5,541 bases of DNA from an uncultured Clostridia bacterium (GCA_910587195.1 CAJUKL010000033.1:1-5541); one strand, 5' to 3'. Counted from the first letter of the stretch, positions 1 to 5,326 are shown. The notes: generated by a model from the letters alone, not told the origin. Numbers and translations are program-made.

Positions 1-134
1 GTCGTTGTAGATGAACGACAACAGAGCACCAACGACTAAAACTTAGAATCTGTACTGTATGCAAAAGATAAAGTTTTTTGTCCAACTTTTTTTCAAAAAA
101 GTTGGTAGGTTTGGACGAAGTCCAAGGTTTTAAA
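1..134 (+). repeat. Dispersed structured repeat, copy 1 (partial, left-truncated by window edge)
   Basis: This stretch aligns without gaps to the second half of repeat copy 3 (offset 2152) from about position 12 to 106, then again through the AAGGTTTTAAA tail at 124-134. It holds the same A/T-rich hairpin at 82-105 (CCAAC plus T-run, then A-run plus GTTGG). It ends in a small hairpin at 111-125 (TTGGAC, loop GAA, GTCCAA). The tail hairpin has a different sequence from copies 2 and 3 but still pairs. No coding sequence is visible here. Its 5' part lies outside the window. The sequence shows the repetition; the function is unknown. Confidence 0.85.
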
Positions 135-147
135 GATTTTTTTACAT

Positions 148-178
148 AAAAAAAGATGGAAGTGAATCCTTCCATCTT
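148..178 (-). terminator. Rho-independent terminator of the DJ-1/PfpI gene
   Basis: Read on the minus strand, a perfect 10-bp stem (AAGATGGAAG paired with CTTCCATCTT, arms 153-162 and 169-178, 6-nt loop) is followed directly by a run of seven T (148-154). It begins 9 nt after the stop codon of the minus-strand gene at 188. On the plus strand no T-run follows, so it should work in one direction only. Confidence 0.9.
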
Positions 179-187
179 AGCTTAGAA

Positions 188-763
188 TTATAATGTAATA
201 ACAGTTCCCATCAATTTTACAAATTCAGCTACAATAGCAGAATCACCAGGCCATGCTGGAGAAGTTACTAAATTACCATCAACAACAGCTTTGTCTACAT
301 CTACTGCAACATAAGTACCACCTGCTAAAGTAATGTCTGGGCCTACTGCAGGATAAGCAGTTGCTTTTTTACCTTTTAATACGCCGGCTGCTGTCAAAAT
401 TTGAGGGCCATGACAAATTGCTGCAACAGGTTTGTTTGCTTCAAAAAATTCTTTTACAATTTCAATTACTCTTGGTGTCAGTCTTAAATATTCTGGAGAA
501 CGTCCACCAGTAATGAATAAACCATTGTAATCAGCAGTATTTACCTTGTCAAAGTCTGCTGTCAATGCAAAGTTATGTCCTCTTTTTTCAGAATAAGTTT
601 GTTCTCCCTCAAAATCATGAATTGCTGTTCTAATAATATCGCCTGCTTTTTTGTCTGGACAAACTACATCTACTTGATAACCGATTGCCTGCAATGCTTG
701 AAATGGTACCATTGTTTCGTAATCTTCTGTAAAATCTCCTGCTAACATCAATACTTTTTTCAT
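188..763 (-). CDS. DJ-1/PfpI family protein (type 1 glutamine amidotransferase-like)
   Basis: This 191-residue cytosolic protein covers one complete DJ-1/PfpI domain, the usual length. Visible motifs are the N-terminal strand MKKVLMLAGD, an acidic residue in EDYETMVP (Glu16, matching the conserved Glu18 of human DJ-1), the GGRSPEYLR turn at 86-94, and the nucleophile elbow AICHG with Cys117-His118. The C-terminal SPAWPGD segment (168-174) resembles the plant DJ-1D/PfpI branch rather than human DJ-1. Members of this superfamily have been reported as glutathione-independent glyoxalase III enzymes, disputed protein deglycases, or proteases. A role in carbonyl or oxidative stress is likely, but the exact activity cannot be read from sequence. 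The start is supported by AAGGAGG 7 nt upstream on the minus strand (771-777). It is monocistronic, with its own terminator, and divergent from the phosphorylase gene. Confidence 0.93.
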   Translation of the reverse strand: MKKVLMLAGDFTEDYETMVPFQALQAIGYQVDVVCPDKKAGDIIRTAIHDFEGEQTYSEKRGHNFALTADFDKVNTADYNGLFITGGRSPEYLRLTPRVIEIVKEFFEANKPVAAICHGPQILTAAGVLKGKKATAYPAVGPDITLAGGTYVAVDVDKAVVDGNLVTSPAWPGDSAIVAEFVKLMGTVITL

Positions 764-809
764 GAATTTTCCTCCTTTTTAAAATCCTATTTTCTAAATT
801 GCTACTTAT

Positions 810-838
810 AGTATAACCATTTTGGTAAAACATTGCAA
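810..838 (-). promoter_or_regulatory. Predicted sigma-A promoter for the DJ-1/PfpI gene
   Basis: On the minus strand, TTGCAA (833-838) and TATACT (810-815) are separated by exactly 17 bp, about 47 bp upstream of the ATG. The -10 matches 5 of 6 and the -35 matches 4 of 6 consensus positions. A short dyad, ACCA-TTT-TGGT (816-826), lies in the spacer and could be an operator, but four-base arms are weak evidence. The -35 hexamer is shared with the opposite promoter. Confidence 0.65.
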
Positions 839-861
839 ACTTTTTTATAAAATGGTATCAT
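833..861 (+). promoter_or_regulatory. Predicted extended -10 sigma-A promoter for the purine nucleoside phosphorylase gene
   Basis: On the plus strand the same TTGCAA hexamer (833-838) is followed, after 17 bp, by TATCAT (856-861, 5 of 6 matches). A TGG extended -10 triplet stands at 853-855. Transcription would start near 868, giving a leader of about 75 nt before the ATG at 942. No other candidate with both boxes is as good in the gap. Confidence 0.6.
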
Positions 862-941
862 AAAATAAAGCAAAAAAAGCAAGATAAAAAGAAAAATAGC
901 ATTTATTTTATGAAATTTTCACAAGAAGGAGTGTTTATAGT

Positions 942-1751
942 ATGGAGTCTAAAATAAAAAAAGCAGCAGAGTATTTAAAACAAAATTGTGCGTATCGTCC
1001 TAAAATTGGTGTAATATTAGGTTCAGGTTTGGGAAGCTATGGAGATAGTTTAAAAAATGCGAAAACTATTTCCTATCAAGATATTCCTAATTTTCCAGTA
1101 TCTACTGTGGAGGGACATGCAGGAAAATTTATAATTACAGAGCAAGTCATTTGTATGCAAGGAAGATTTCATTATTATGAAGGTTATGATATGGAACAAG
1201 TAACCTTTCCTATTAGAGTGATGAAACTACTTGGTGTGGAAAATTTAATTGTTACAAATGCTGCCGGGGGAGTAAATCAAAGCTTTGGCTGTGGAGATTT
1301 AATGTTAATTACAGACCACATCAATATGCTGGGGAAAAATCCTTTAATTGGAAAAAATATAGATAGTTTTGGTATACGTTTTCCGGATATGTCCGAGGCA
1401 TATGCAAAGGATTTGATTGCAGCAGCAAAAAATGTTGCACAAAAGATAAATTTGCCATTAAAAGAAGGTATTTATATGTATTTTTCAGGTCCTAGCTTTG
1501 AAACACCAGCAGAGGTAAGAGCAGCCCGTATATTGGGAGCTGATGCTGTGGGAATGTCTACTGTGCCAGAAGTGATTATTGCAAATCATTGTGGCATAAA
1601 GGTGTTAGGAATTTCTTGTATAACAAATATGGCAGCAGGTGTAGTAGAACAACCACTTTCTCACATAGAAGTAATGGAAACGACAGAAAAAGTAAAAGAA
1701 AAATTTGTAGAATTTATAAAAGAACTAACTTACTTTCTTGAAAGAAAGTAA
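942..1751 (+). CDS. punA: Purine nucleoside phosphorylase (trimeric, PNP/MTAP family)
   Basis: It cleaves (deoxy)inosine or guanosine with phosphate to base plus (deoxy)ribose-1-phosphate in purine salvage, in the cytosol. The 269 residues fit the trimeric PNP family. Visible motifs are GSGLG (27-31, phosphate-binding Ser28), EGHAG (57-61, His59), QGRFHYYEGY (73-82, with Arg75, His77 and Tyr79), TNAAGG (105-110), GPSFETPAE (183-191, base-binding Glu187), GMSTVPE (204-210), TNMAAG (228-233, Asn229) and His241. Asn229 paired with Glu187 is typical of 6-oxopurine specificity, as opposed to MTAP. The start has AAGGAG at 926-931, a slightly long 10-nt spacing. The last few codons and the stop lie inside sequence that belongs to the dispersed repeat, so the C-terminal tail (LERK) may be repeat-derived. 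No nucleoside transporter or deoxyribomutase gene is adjacent. Confidence 0.96.
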   Translation: MESKIKKAAEYLKQNCAYRPKIGVILGSGLGSYGDSLKNAKTISYQDIPNFPVSTVEGHAGKFIITEQVICMQGRFHYYEGYDMEQVTFPIRVMKLLGVENLIVTNAAGGVNQSFGCGDLMLITDHINMLGKNPLIGKNIDSFGIRFPDMSEAYAKDLIAAAKNVAQKINLPLKEGIYMYFSGPSFETPAEVRAARILGADAVGMSTVPEVIIANHCGIKVLGISCITNMAAGVVEQPLSHIEVMETTEKVKEKFVEFIKELTYFLERK

Positions 1752-1752
1752 G
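1729..1752 (+). other. Perfect hairpin spanning the PNP stop codon
   Basis: CTTACTTTCT (1729-1738) pairs fully with AGAAAGTAAG (1743-1752) around a 4-nt TGAA loop. The TAA stop (1749-1751) is inside the right arm, which belongs to repeat copy 2. The left arm is not repeat sequence. No T-run follows, so this is not a standard terminator, but it could mark the transcript 3' end or be a boundary of the repeat. Confidence 0.6.
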
Positions 1753-1938
1753 CAAAGAACTTTTGTGCAAAACTGGCGTTTTGCAGCTGTGCGATGGAGT
1801 TGAATGGTTGCTTTAGATGAACGACAACGAAGCACCATCGGAAAAAATTTAGAATCTATACCGTTCGCAAAAGATAAAGTTTTTTATCCAACTTTTTTTC
1901 AAAAAAGTTGGTGGAGTTTGAGGCAAAGCCTCAAGGTT
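1738..1938 (+). repeat. Dispersed structured repeat, copy 2 (full-length, about 201 bp)
   Basis: It aligns without gaps to copy 3 at a constant offset of 346 bp, with nine differences by eye over 201 bp. Internal hairpins are TGCAAAAC/GTTTTGCA (1766-1773 and 1778-1785), a long-range CGATGG/CCATCG pair (1792-1797 and 1835-1840), the A/T-rich hairpin at 1888-1911, and the tail TTGAGGC-AAA-GCCTCAA (1918-1934). It has no credible coding potential. It begins inside the 3' end of the phosphorylase gene. It may be a mobile or REP-like element, or a processed RNA; this cannot be decided from one window. Confidence 0.9.
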
Positions 1939-2083
1939 CTAATATGTTTGCAAGTGTGTTTTTGAGGAGGTGCAAAACGTCCAGTGGACGTTTGTTCTGC
2001 ACCGACCGGAACGAAGCGTAGACTTTGGAGGAACTTTTCACAAGTGAAAAAAGTTCCTCCAGAAACTTCTGACTTCTGTTAAG
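1939..2083 (+). other. Hairpin-rich spacer between repeat copies 2 and 3
   Basis: This non-coding stretch holds two strong dyads. The first (1969-2003) has GGTGCA outside and AAACGTCC/GGACGTTT inside (8 bp, AGT loop), with a 4-nt bulge on the 3' side before TGCACC. The second has GGAGGAACTTTT (2027-2038) paired with AAAAGTTCCTCC (2049-2060), 12 bp, loop 10. Neither is followed by a T-run. A minus-strand reading frame across this stretch (1931-2173) is low-complexity in character and follows repeat sequence, so it is not called as a gene. The stretch may be part of the same composite element as the flanking repeats. Confidence 0.7.
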
Positions 2084-2284
2084 TTGAAAGAAAGTAAGCA
2101 AAGAACTTTTGTGCAAAACTGGCGTTTTGCAGCTGTGCGATGGAGTTGAGTGGTTGCTGTGACTGAACGACAACGGAGCACCATCGGAAAAAATTTAGAA
2201 TCTGTACCGTTCGCAAAAGATAAAGTTTTTTGTCCAACTTTTTTTCAAAAAAGTTGGTGGAGTTTGAGGCAAAGCCTTAAGGTT
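2084..2284 (+). repeat. Dispersed structured repeat, copy 3 (full-length, about 201 bp)
   Basis: It is collinear with copy 2. Hairpins are at 2112-2131 (TGCAAAAC/GTTTTGCA), 2138-2143 with 2181-2186 (CGATGG/CCATCG), 2234-2257 (A/T-rich) and 2264-2280. The last has GCCTTAA in place of GCCTCAA, so one G-C pair becomes a G-U wobble. The copy ends 26 nt before the glycosyltransferase start codon and would form most of its 5' leader if transcription begins upstream. No clear promoter for the glycosyltransferase is visible inside or after it. Confidence 0.9.
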
Positions 2285-2310
2285 TTAAAAATTCTAAAAA
2301 GGAGAAAAAT

Positions 2311-3327
2311 ATGGCAACAGTAAGTGTTTGCATGATTGTAAAAAATGAACAAAATGTGTTAGAGCGTTGTTTGGATAGTTTAAATGGACTTTATGAAGAA
2401 TTAATTATAGTGGATACTGGTTCCACAGATGATACGAAAAAAATTGCTTCTCGCTATACAAATGCTGTCTATGATTTTGTATGGATAGATGATTTTTCAG
2501 CAGCGAGAAATTTTGCTTTTTCTTGCTGTACACAACAATATATTTATACAGTAGATGCAGACGAAGTGTTAGATGCAGAAAATAGAAAAAAATTTATGCT
2601 GCTCAAACAAAATCTATTACCCGAAATAGAAATTGTACAAATGTATTATGTGAATGTAAAAAAACAAAATAGTGTTTATAATTTTAAAAAAGAATTAAGA
2701 CCAAAATTATTTAAAAGATTGCGGAATTTTGAATGGATAGACCCCATTCATGAAAGAGTTAGATTAGACCCAATCCTCTATAATAGTGACATTGAAATAT
2801 TGCATATGCCAGAAGGCGAGCATACAGGTAGAGATTTAAACCTTCTTTTAAAATTGGCGGAACAGTCAAAAATATTTTCTGATACGCTTTTAAAAATGTT
2901 TGCAAGGGAATTGTTTAAGGCAGGTACCACACAGGAGTTGCAAAGAAGTAAGGATTATTTTGTTTCTTTGTTTGCTGACGCACTTGGAGAAAAAAGACAA
3001 ATCATTCAAATTATATTAGCAAAAATTGCATTGCTAGAAGGAGATATGCATAACTTTTTAAAGCATAGTATGAGCCAAAAGGTAGAAGGAATGACAAGTG
3101 AAATGTGCTGCATTTTGGGAGAATATTTTTATCAGCAAAAGGAATTTGCAGAAGGGATTTCATGGTACCAGTATGCTTTGGATACCATGCCCTGTATGGA
3201 TATTCATTGTTGTGGAGATAAAGCATTATTTGCGATTGCGGAAGGTTTTGTGGCGTTAGGGGAAATGGAACAAGCAGAACAATGGAAAAGAATGGCAGAA
3301 CAATGGACGCCTCCGGAGGAAAGCTGA
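2311..3327 (+). CDS. Family 2 glycosyltransferase with helical TPR-like C-terminal domain
   Basis: This 338-residue protein has no signal peptide or membrane segment, so it probably acts in the cytosol. The GT-A catalytic domain covers about residues 1-170. It shows the starting strand SVCMIVKNE (5-13), the nucleotide-binding DTGSTDDT (35-42), SAARNFA (63-69), the metal-binding DAD motif (Asp82 and Asp84, followed by Glu85), and the IHERV segment (146-150) with the family's His-Glu pair. Residues about 175-335 are all-helical. A TPR-like unit lies around ILGEYFYQQKEFAEG (268-282), and the tail is rich in Glu, Gln and Trp. This arrangement is common in clostridial GT2 proteins linked to protein or cell-surface glycosylation, but donor and acceptor cannot be inferred. 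AAAAGGAG lies 6 nt before ATG (2297-2304). No partner glycosylation gene is present, so the substrate stays open. Confidence 0.9.
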   Translation: MATVSVCMIVKNEQNVLERCLDSLNGLYEELIIVDTGSTDDTKKIASRYTNAVYDFVWIDDFSAARNFAFSCCTQQYIYTVDADEVLDAENRKKFMLLKQNLLPEIEIVQMYYVNVKKQNSVYNFKKELRPKLFKRLRNFEWIDPIHERVRLDPILYNSDIEILHMPEGEHTGRDLNLLLKLAEQSKIFSDTLLKMFARELFKAGTTQELQRSKDYFVSLFADALGEKRQIIQIILAKIALLEGDMHNFLKHSMSQKVEGMTSEMCCILGEYFYQQKEFAEGISWYQYALDTMPCMDIHCCGDKALFAIAEGFVALGEMEQAEQWKRMAEQWTPPEES

Positions 3328-3335
3328 TTTTATAA

Positions 3336-3355
3336 GGAAAAACGTTAGTTTTTCC
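3336..3355 (+). terminator. Possible weak terminator or hairpin after the glycosyltransferase gene
   Basis: GGAAAAAC (3336-3343) pairs fully with GTTTTTCC (3348-3355) around a GTTA loop, 8 nt after the TGA stop. The nearest T-run (3363-3368) is 7 nt beyond the stem and belongs to the repeat core, so termination would be weak at best. It could also be an attenuator or mRNA-end stabiliser ahead of the membrane-protein pair. Confidence 0.4.
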
Positions 3356-3358
3356 ATA

Positions 3359-3394
3359 AAAGTTTTTTGTCCAACTTTTTTTCAAAAAAGTTGG
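3359..3394 (+). repeat. Short repeat copy 4: the 36-bp A/T-rich hairpin core only
   Basis: These 36 bp are identical to 70-105 (copy 1) and 2222-2257 (copy 3). They consist of AAAGTTTTTTGT followed by the 24-nt hairpin CCAAC-T7-C-A6-GTTGG. The rest of the repeat is missing. The core stands 18 nt before the start codon of the first small membrane protein, in the same orientation as the other copies. Confidence 0.85.
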
Positions 3395-3412
3395 GAAAGA
3401 AAGGAAAATAAT

Positions 3413-3781
3413 ATGATACAAAAAATAAAGCAGTTTCAATATAAAATGCAAGAAAACAAGATATTTTGTATGACTATGACATTATTTGGAATTTTATTTC
3501 CATGTATTCATTTTGTAGCATATTATTTTTCTATTTCTTTGCTAGGAAATTTATTATGGATAGGATTTTATGGTATTTTAGGTAATATGTTTTTATTTCA
3601 TCAAAACAAAATAGTAAGGTTAATCCTGCTTATGATAAATATTGTTATTTTGTTGAGTATCTATCTAATTTCAGTGATAGCAGGCTGGTATGGCATTTTT
3701 TCTGTATTATTTAGTTCTCTTATCCCATTGGGAGGTTTTTGGATTACTCTTTTTGCTCCATCGTATCCTTTTGTTTTATAA
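3413..3781 (+). CDS. Small four-helix membrane protein, paralog A (unknown function)
   Basis: I do not recognise this 122-residue family. A short basic N-terminus (KIKQFQYK) is followed by four hydrophobic stretches at about 17-38, 43-63, 68-90 and 93-116, so it is an integral membrane protein. There is no signal peptide cleavage site and no catalytic motif. The charged HQNKIVR turn (63-69) between helices 2 and 3 is conserved in the paralog downstream (RNNKILR). The start is supported by a modest AAAGGA (3400-3405) 7 nt upstream. The next gene begins 22 nt after its stop, so the two are probably co-transcribed. Small paired membrane proteins of this kind can be immunity or stress proteins, but nothing here shows that. 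Confidence 0.75.
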   Translation: MIQKIKQFQYKMQENKIFCMTMTLFGILFPCIHFVAYYFSISLLGNLLWIGFYGILGNMFLFHQNKIVRLILLMINIVILLSIYLISVIAGWYGIFSVLFSSLIPLGGFWITLFAPSYPFVL

Positions 3782-3789
3782 TTTTGGCG

Positions 3790-3797
3790 AGGAGGGG
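3790..3797 (+). promoter_or_regulatory. Ribosome binding site fixing the start of paralog B
   Basis: AGGAGGGG stands 6 nt before ATG at 3804. It decides against the longer open frame that starts at 3690 inside paralog A. The chosen start gives MMCKIKQFQ, which matches MIQKIKQFQ of paralog A residue for residue. Confidence 0.85.
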
Positions 3798-3803
3798 AAA
3801 AAT

Positions 3804-4073
3804 ATGATGTGCAAAATAAAGCAGTTTCAAAATAATAAATTGTTTTGTACAATAATAAATCTATTTTCTATTTTATTTCCAAGTGCAAATGTATTGTTTT
3901 TTAAATTTGACTTACAGTTTATTCCTATTTATAATTTGTTATTTATAGGTTTTTATAGTATATTAGGAAATGCTTTTTTATTTCGTAATAATAAAATACT
4001 ACGAACACTACTTATTGCAATCAATCTAATATTTTTATTGATTTGGTATTTTGTTTCTACTATGGGATATTGA
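3804..4073 (+). pseudogene. Small membrane protein, paralog B, apparently truncated by an in-frame TGA
   Basis: As it stands, the open frame gives 89 residues with three hydrophobic stretches (about 12-33, 38-60 and 65-84). It is a clear tandem paralog of the gene before it. Matching blocks are KIKQFQ, NKLFC/NKIFC, ILFP, IGFYSILGNAFLF/IGFYGILGNMFLF and NKILR/NKIVR. It stops at TGA (4071-4073), where paralog A continues with a fourth helix. Reading through gives 25 more in-frame codons (RGIFFSVCYSVIP and onward) to TAA at 4149-4151. These align with GIFSVLFSSLIP of paralog A. The restored length of about 115 matches A's 122. A nonsense change, plausibly Trp TGG to TGA, is the simplest reading. 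A truncated but functional three-helix protein cannot be excluded. Confidence 0.72.
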
Positions 4074-4151
4074 CGTGGAATTTTTTTCAGTGTTTGCTAT
4101 TCTGTTATACCATTTTTTGCTATTTTGTTAAAAATTTTTAGATTAGGATAA
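4074..4151 (+). pseudogene. Former C-terminal part of paralog B beyond the TGA
   Basis: Twenty-five codons remain open in the same frame after the TGA and end in TAA (4149-4151), only 3 nt before the terminator stem. They encode a hydrophobic stretch (IFFSVCYSVIPFFAILL) that corresponds to helix 4 of paralog A. No ribosome binding site or start codon serves it independently, so it is best seen as the lost tail of the preceding gene. Confidence 0.65.
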
Positions 4152-4154
4152 AAA

Positions 4155-4176
4155 GGGAAACTTTTTATAGTTTCCC
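4155..4176. terminator. Bidirectional Rho-independent terminator between convergent genes
   Basis: GGGAAACT (4155-4162) pairs perfectly with AGTTTCCC (4169-4176) around a 6-nt loop. On the minus strand the stem is followed at once by TTTTTA, a strong terminator 9 nt after the lipoprotein stop codon. On the plus strand it is followed by CTAGTTTTATTATT, a weaker but usable U-tract that ends the membrane-protein transcript. Confidence 0.88.
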
Positions 4177-4185
4177 CTAGTTTTA

Positions 4186-5190
4186 TTATTTGATGGCATT
4201 TTCGGAAAAGTTTGTTACTATCATATCCTCATAAGGAATACGGGTAGAAAGTTCTCCACCTTGTTCCATAATATCTTGTATAAGTGTAAAACCATCTTTG
4301 TCAAAAATAGTATTTTCTTTCCAAGTATCTTGTTGTTTATAGCGCTCTATAATTGTAGTTAATGTTTCAATGTCGGAATCTGGAAATTGTGGAAGAATAA
4401 CTTCTGCAATTTGTTTTGCACTATGCTCTTTGACCCATGTTTGCCCTTTTTGTATGGCATTGGTAAATTTTTGTATAATGTCAGGATTTTGTTCCATATA
4501 ATCGCTTGTTGCCATATAAACGGTATAAGGAACATAACCGCTTGCTGTTCCCAAAGAAGCCACAATGTAGCCGTTTCCTTGCTGTTCTAATGCGGTTGCA
4601 GTTGGTTCAAATTCTACAGTATAATCCCCAATTTCCCCCACAAAAGCACCAGAGGTGGAAGTATAGGAAATGTTGTTAATCAATTCTATATCTTTGTTTG
4701 GTATAATTCCATTTTCTTTTAATACATATTCTAATACTAATTCTGGCATTCCACCAATTCTTCCGCCGATAATGGATTTTCCTTTGATATCAGACCATTG
4801 AAAATTTGGTTCTGGTTCCCGTGATACTAAAAAGTTTCCAGCTCGTTGGGTTAGTTGAGCAAAAGCCAACGGATAATCTTGTTTTCCTTCATTATAGACA
4901 TAGATACCTGCTTCTGTGCCAAGAAGTGCAATATCAGCAGAATCGGAGAGCAATGCTGTCATAGATTTATCAGCACCTTGCCCAATGGATACCGAAACAT
5001 CAAGACCTTCTTCTTCAAAAAAATTTAATTCCTGTGCCACATATTGCGGTGCGTAAAAGACAGAATGGACAACTTCATTTAAACGAACGGGAGTTAACGC
5101 AGTTTCTGTTTGTTTTGCACAAGCGGTAAATAGCGAAAAAGACAATACACCAGTTAAAAAAACTGCAACAATGGATTTTCTTTTTTTCAT
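4186..5190 (-). CDS. ABC transporter substrate-binding lipoprotein, SsuA/TauA/THI5-like (NMT1 family)
   Basis: This 334-residue protein should capture a small solute outside the membrane and pass it to an ABC permease. It has a basic N-terminus (MKKRK), a hydrophobic signal and a lipobox FTAC with Cys24 as lipidation site. The Phe at -3 is less usual than Leu. Then comes the family signature FYAPQYVAQELNFFEEEGLDV (45-65), followed by a typical GQGADKSMTALLSDSADIALLG segment (70-91) and GGRIGGMPE (142-150) at the ligand cleft. Length is normal. Relatives bind sulfonates, taurine, nitrate or thiamine-pyrimidine precursors, and the ligand here is unresolved. AGGAGG (5198-5203) lies 7 nt before ATG. 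No permease or ATPase gene is beside it, and no TPP riboswitch is visible upstream. Confidence 0.92.
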   Translation of the reverse strand: MKKRKSIVAVFLTGVLSFSLFTACAKQTETALTPVRLNEVVHSVFYAPQYVAQELNFFEEEGLDVSVSIGQGADKSMTALLSDSADIALLGTEAGIYVYNEGKQDYPLAFAQLTQRAGNFLVSREPEPNFQWSDIKGKSIIGGRIGGMPELVLEYVLKENGIIPNKDIELINNISYTSTSGAFVGEIGDYTVEFEPTATALEQQGNGYIVASLGTASGYVPYTVYMATSDYMEQNPDIIQKFTNAIQKGQTWVKEHSAKQIAEVILPQFPDSDIETLTTIIERYKQQDTWKENTIFDKDGFTLIQDIMEQGGELSTRIPYEDMIVTNFSENAIK

Positions 5191-5240
5191 TACAATACCT
5201 CCTGAAAATAGCTTGATATGTTATTACAATACTATGAGGT

Positions 5241-5270
5241 ATCCTAAAAAATGGTACATTGTCCTATCAA
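5241..5270 (-). promoter_or_regulatory. Candidate promoter of the substrate-binding protein gene
   Basis: On the minus strand TTGATA (5265-5270, 5 of 6) and TAGGAT (5241-5246, 4 of 6) are 18 bp apart, about 50 bp upstream of the ATG. A second possible -10, TAGTAT (5229-5234), has no good -35. The TGGTACA-TTGTCC motif (5252-5264) lies in the spacer, and a variant of it recurs in the hairpin downstream, so this may be a control site. Confidence 0.45.
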
Positions 5271-5287
5271 AAGAGAATAAAAAAAGA

Positions 5288-5320
5288 TTAGGTTTTTTGC
5301 TAACAAACAAATAGACTGTT
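5288..5320 (+). repeat. 33-bp direct repeat, copy A
   Basis: TTAGG, a T-run, then GCTAACAAACAAATAGACTG and TT recur at 5509-5541 with a single T/C difference, 221 bp apart. Its first 12 bases (5288-5299) are also an exact inverted match to 5472-5483. Confidence 0.85.
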
Positions 5321-5326
5321 CTGACA

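Noticed and set aside
82..105. A/T-rich repeat hairpin as a classical Rho-independent terminator
   Set aside because: The U-run is inside the stem's left arm and no T-run follows the stem on either strand. The stem core is only five mixed base pairs.
1931..2173. 80-residue minus-strand reading frame
   Set aside because: It lies within the hairpin spacer and repeat copy 3, is made of translated repeat and palindrome sequence, and has no recognisable domain. Better explained as non-coding repeat.
1..3394. CRISPR array from the recurrent repeats
   Set aside because: Repeats are about 200 bp, irregularly spaced and multi-hairpin. There are no regular spacers and no cas genes.
3011..3451. 146-residue minus-strand reading frame opposite the glycosyltransferase
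   Set aside because: It is antisense to a well-supported gene, runs through repeat core 4, and shows no motif or ribosome binding site.
3690..3803. Upstream extension of paralog B to an ATG at 3690
   Set aside because: It overlaps the end of paralog A and lacks a ribosome binding site. AGGAGGGG and homology to paralog A's N-terminus place the start at 3804.
4359..4590. Short reading frames on both strands within the lipoprotein gene
   Set aside because: They are alternative-frame shadows of a strongly supported coding region.
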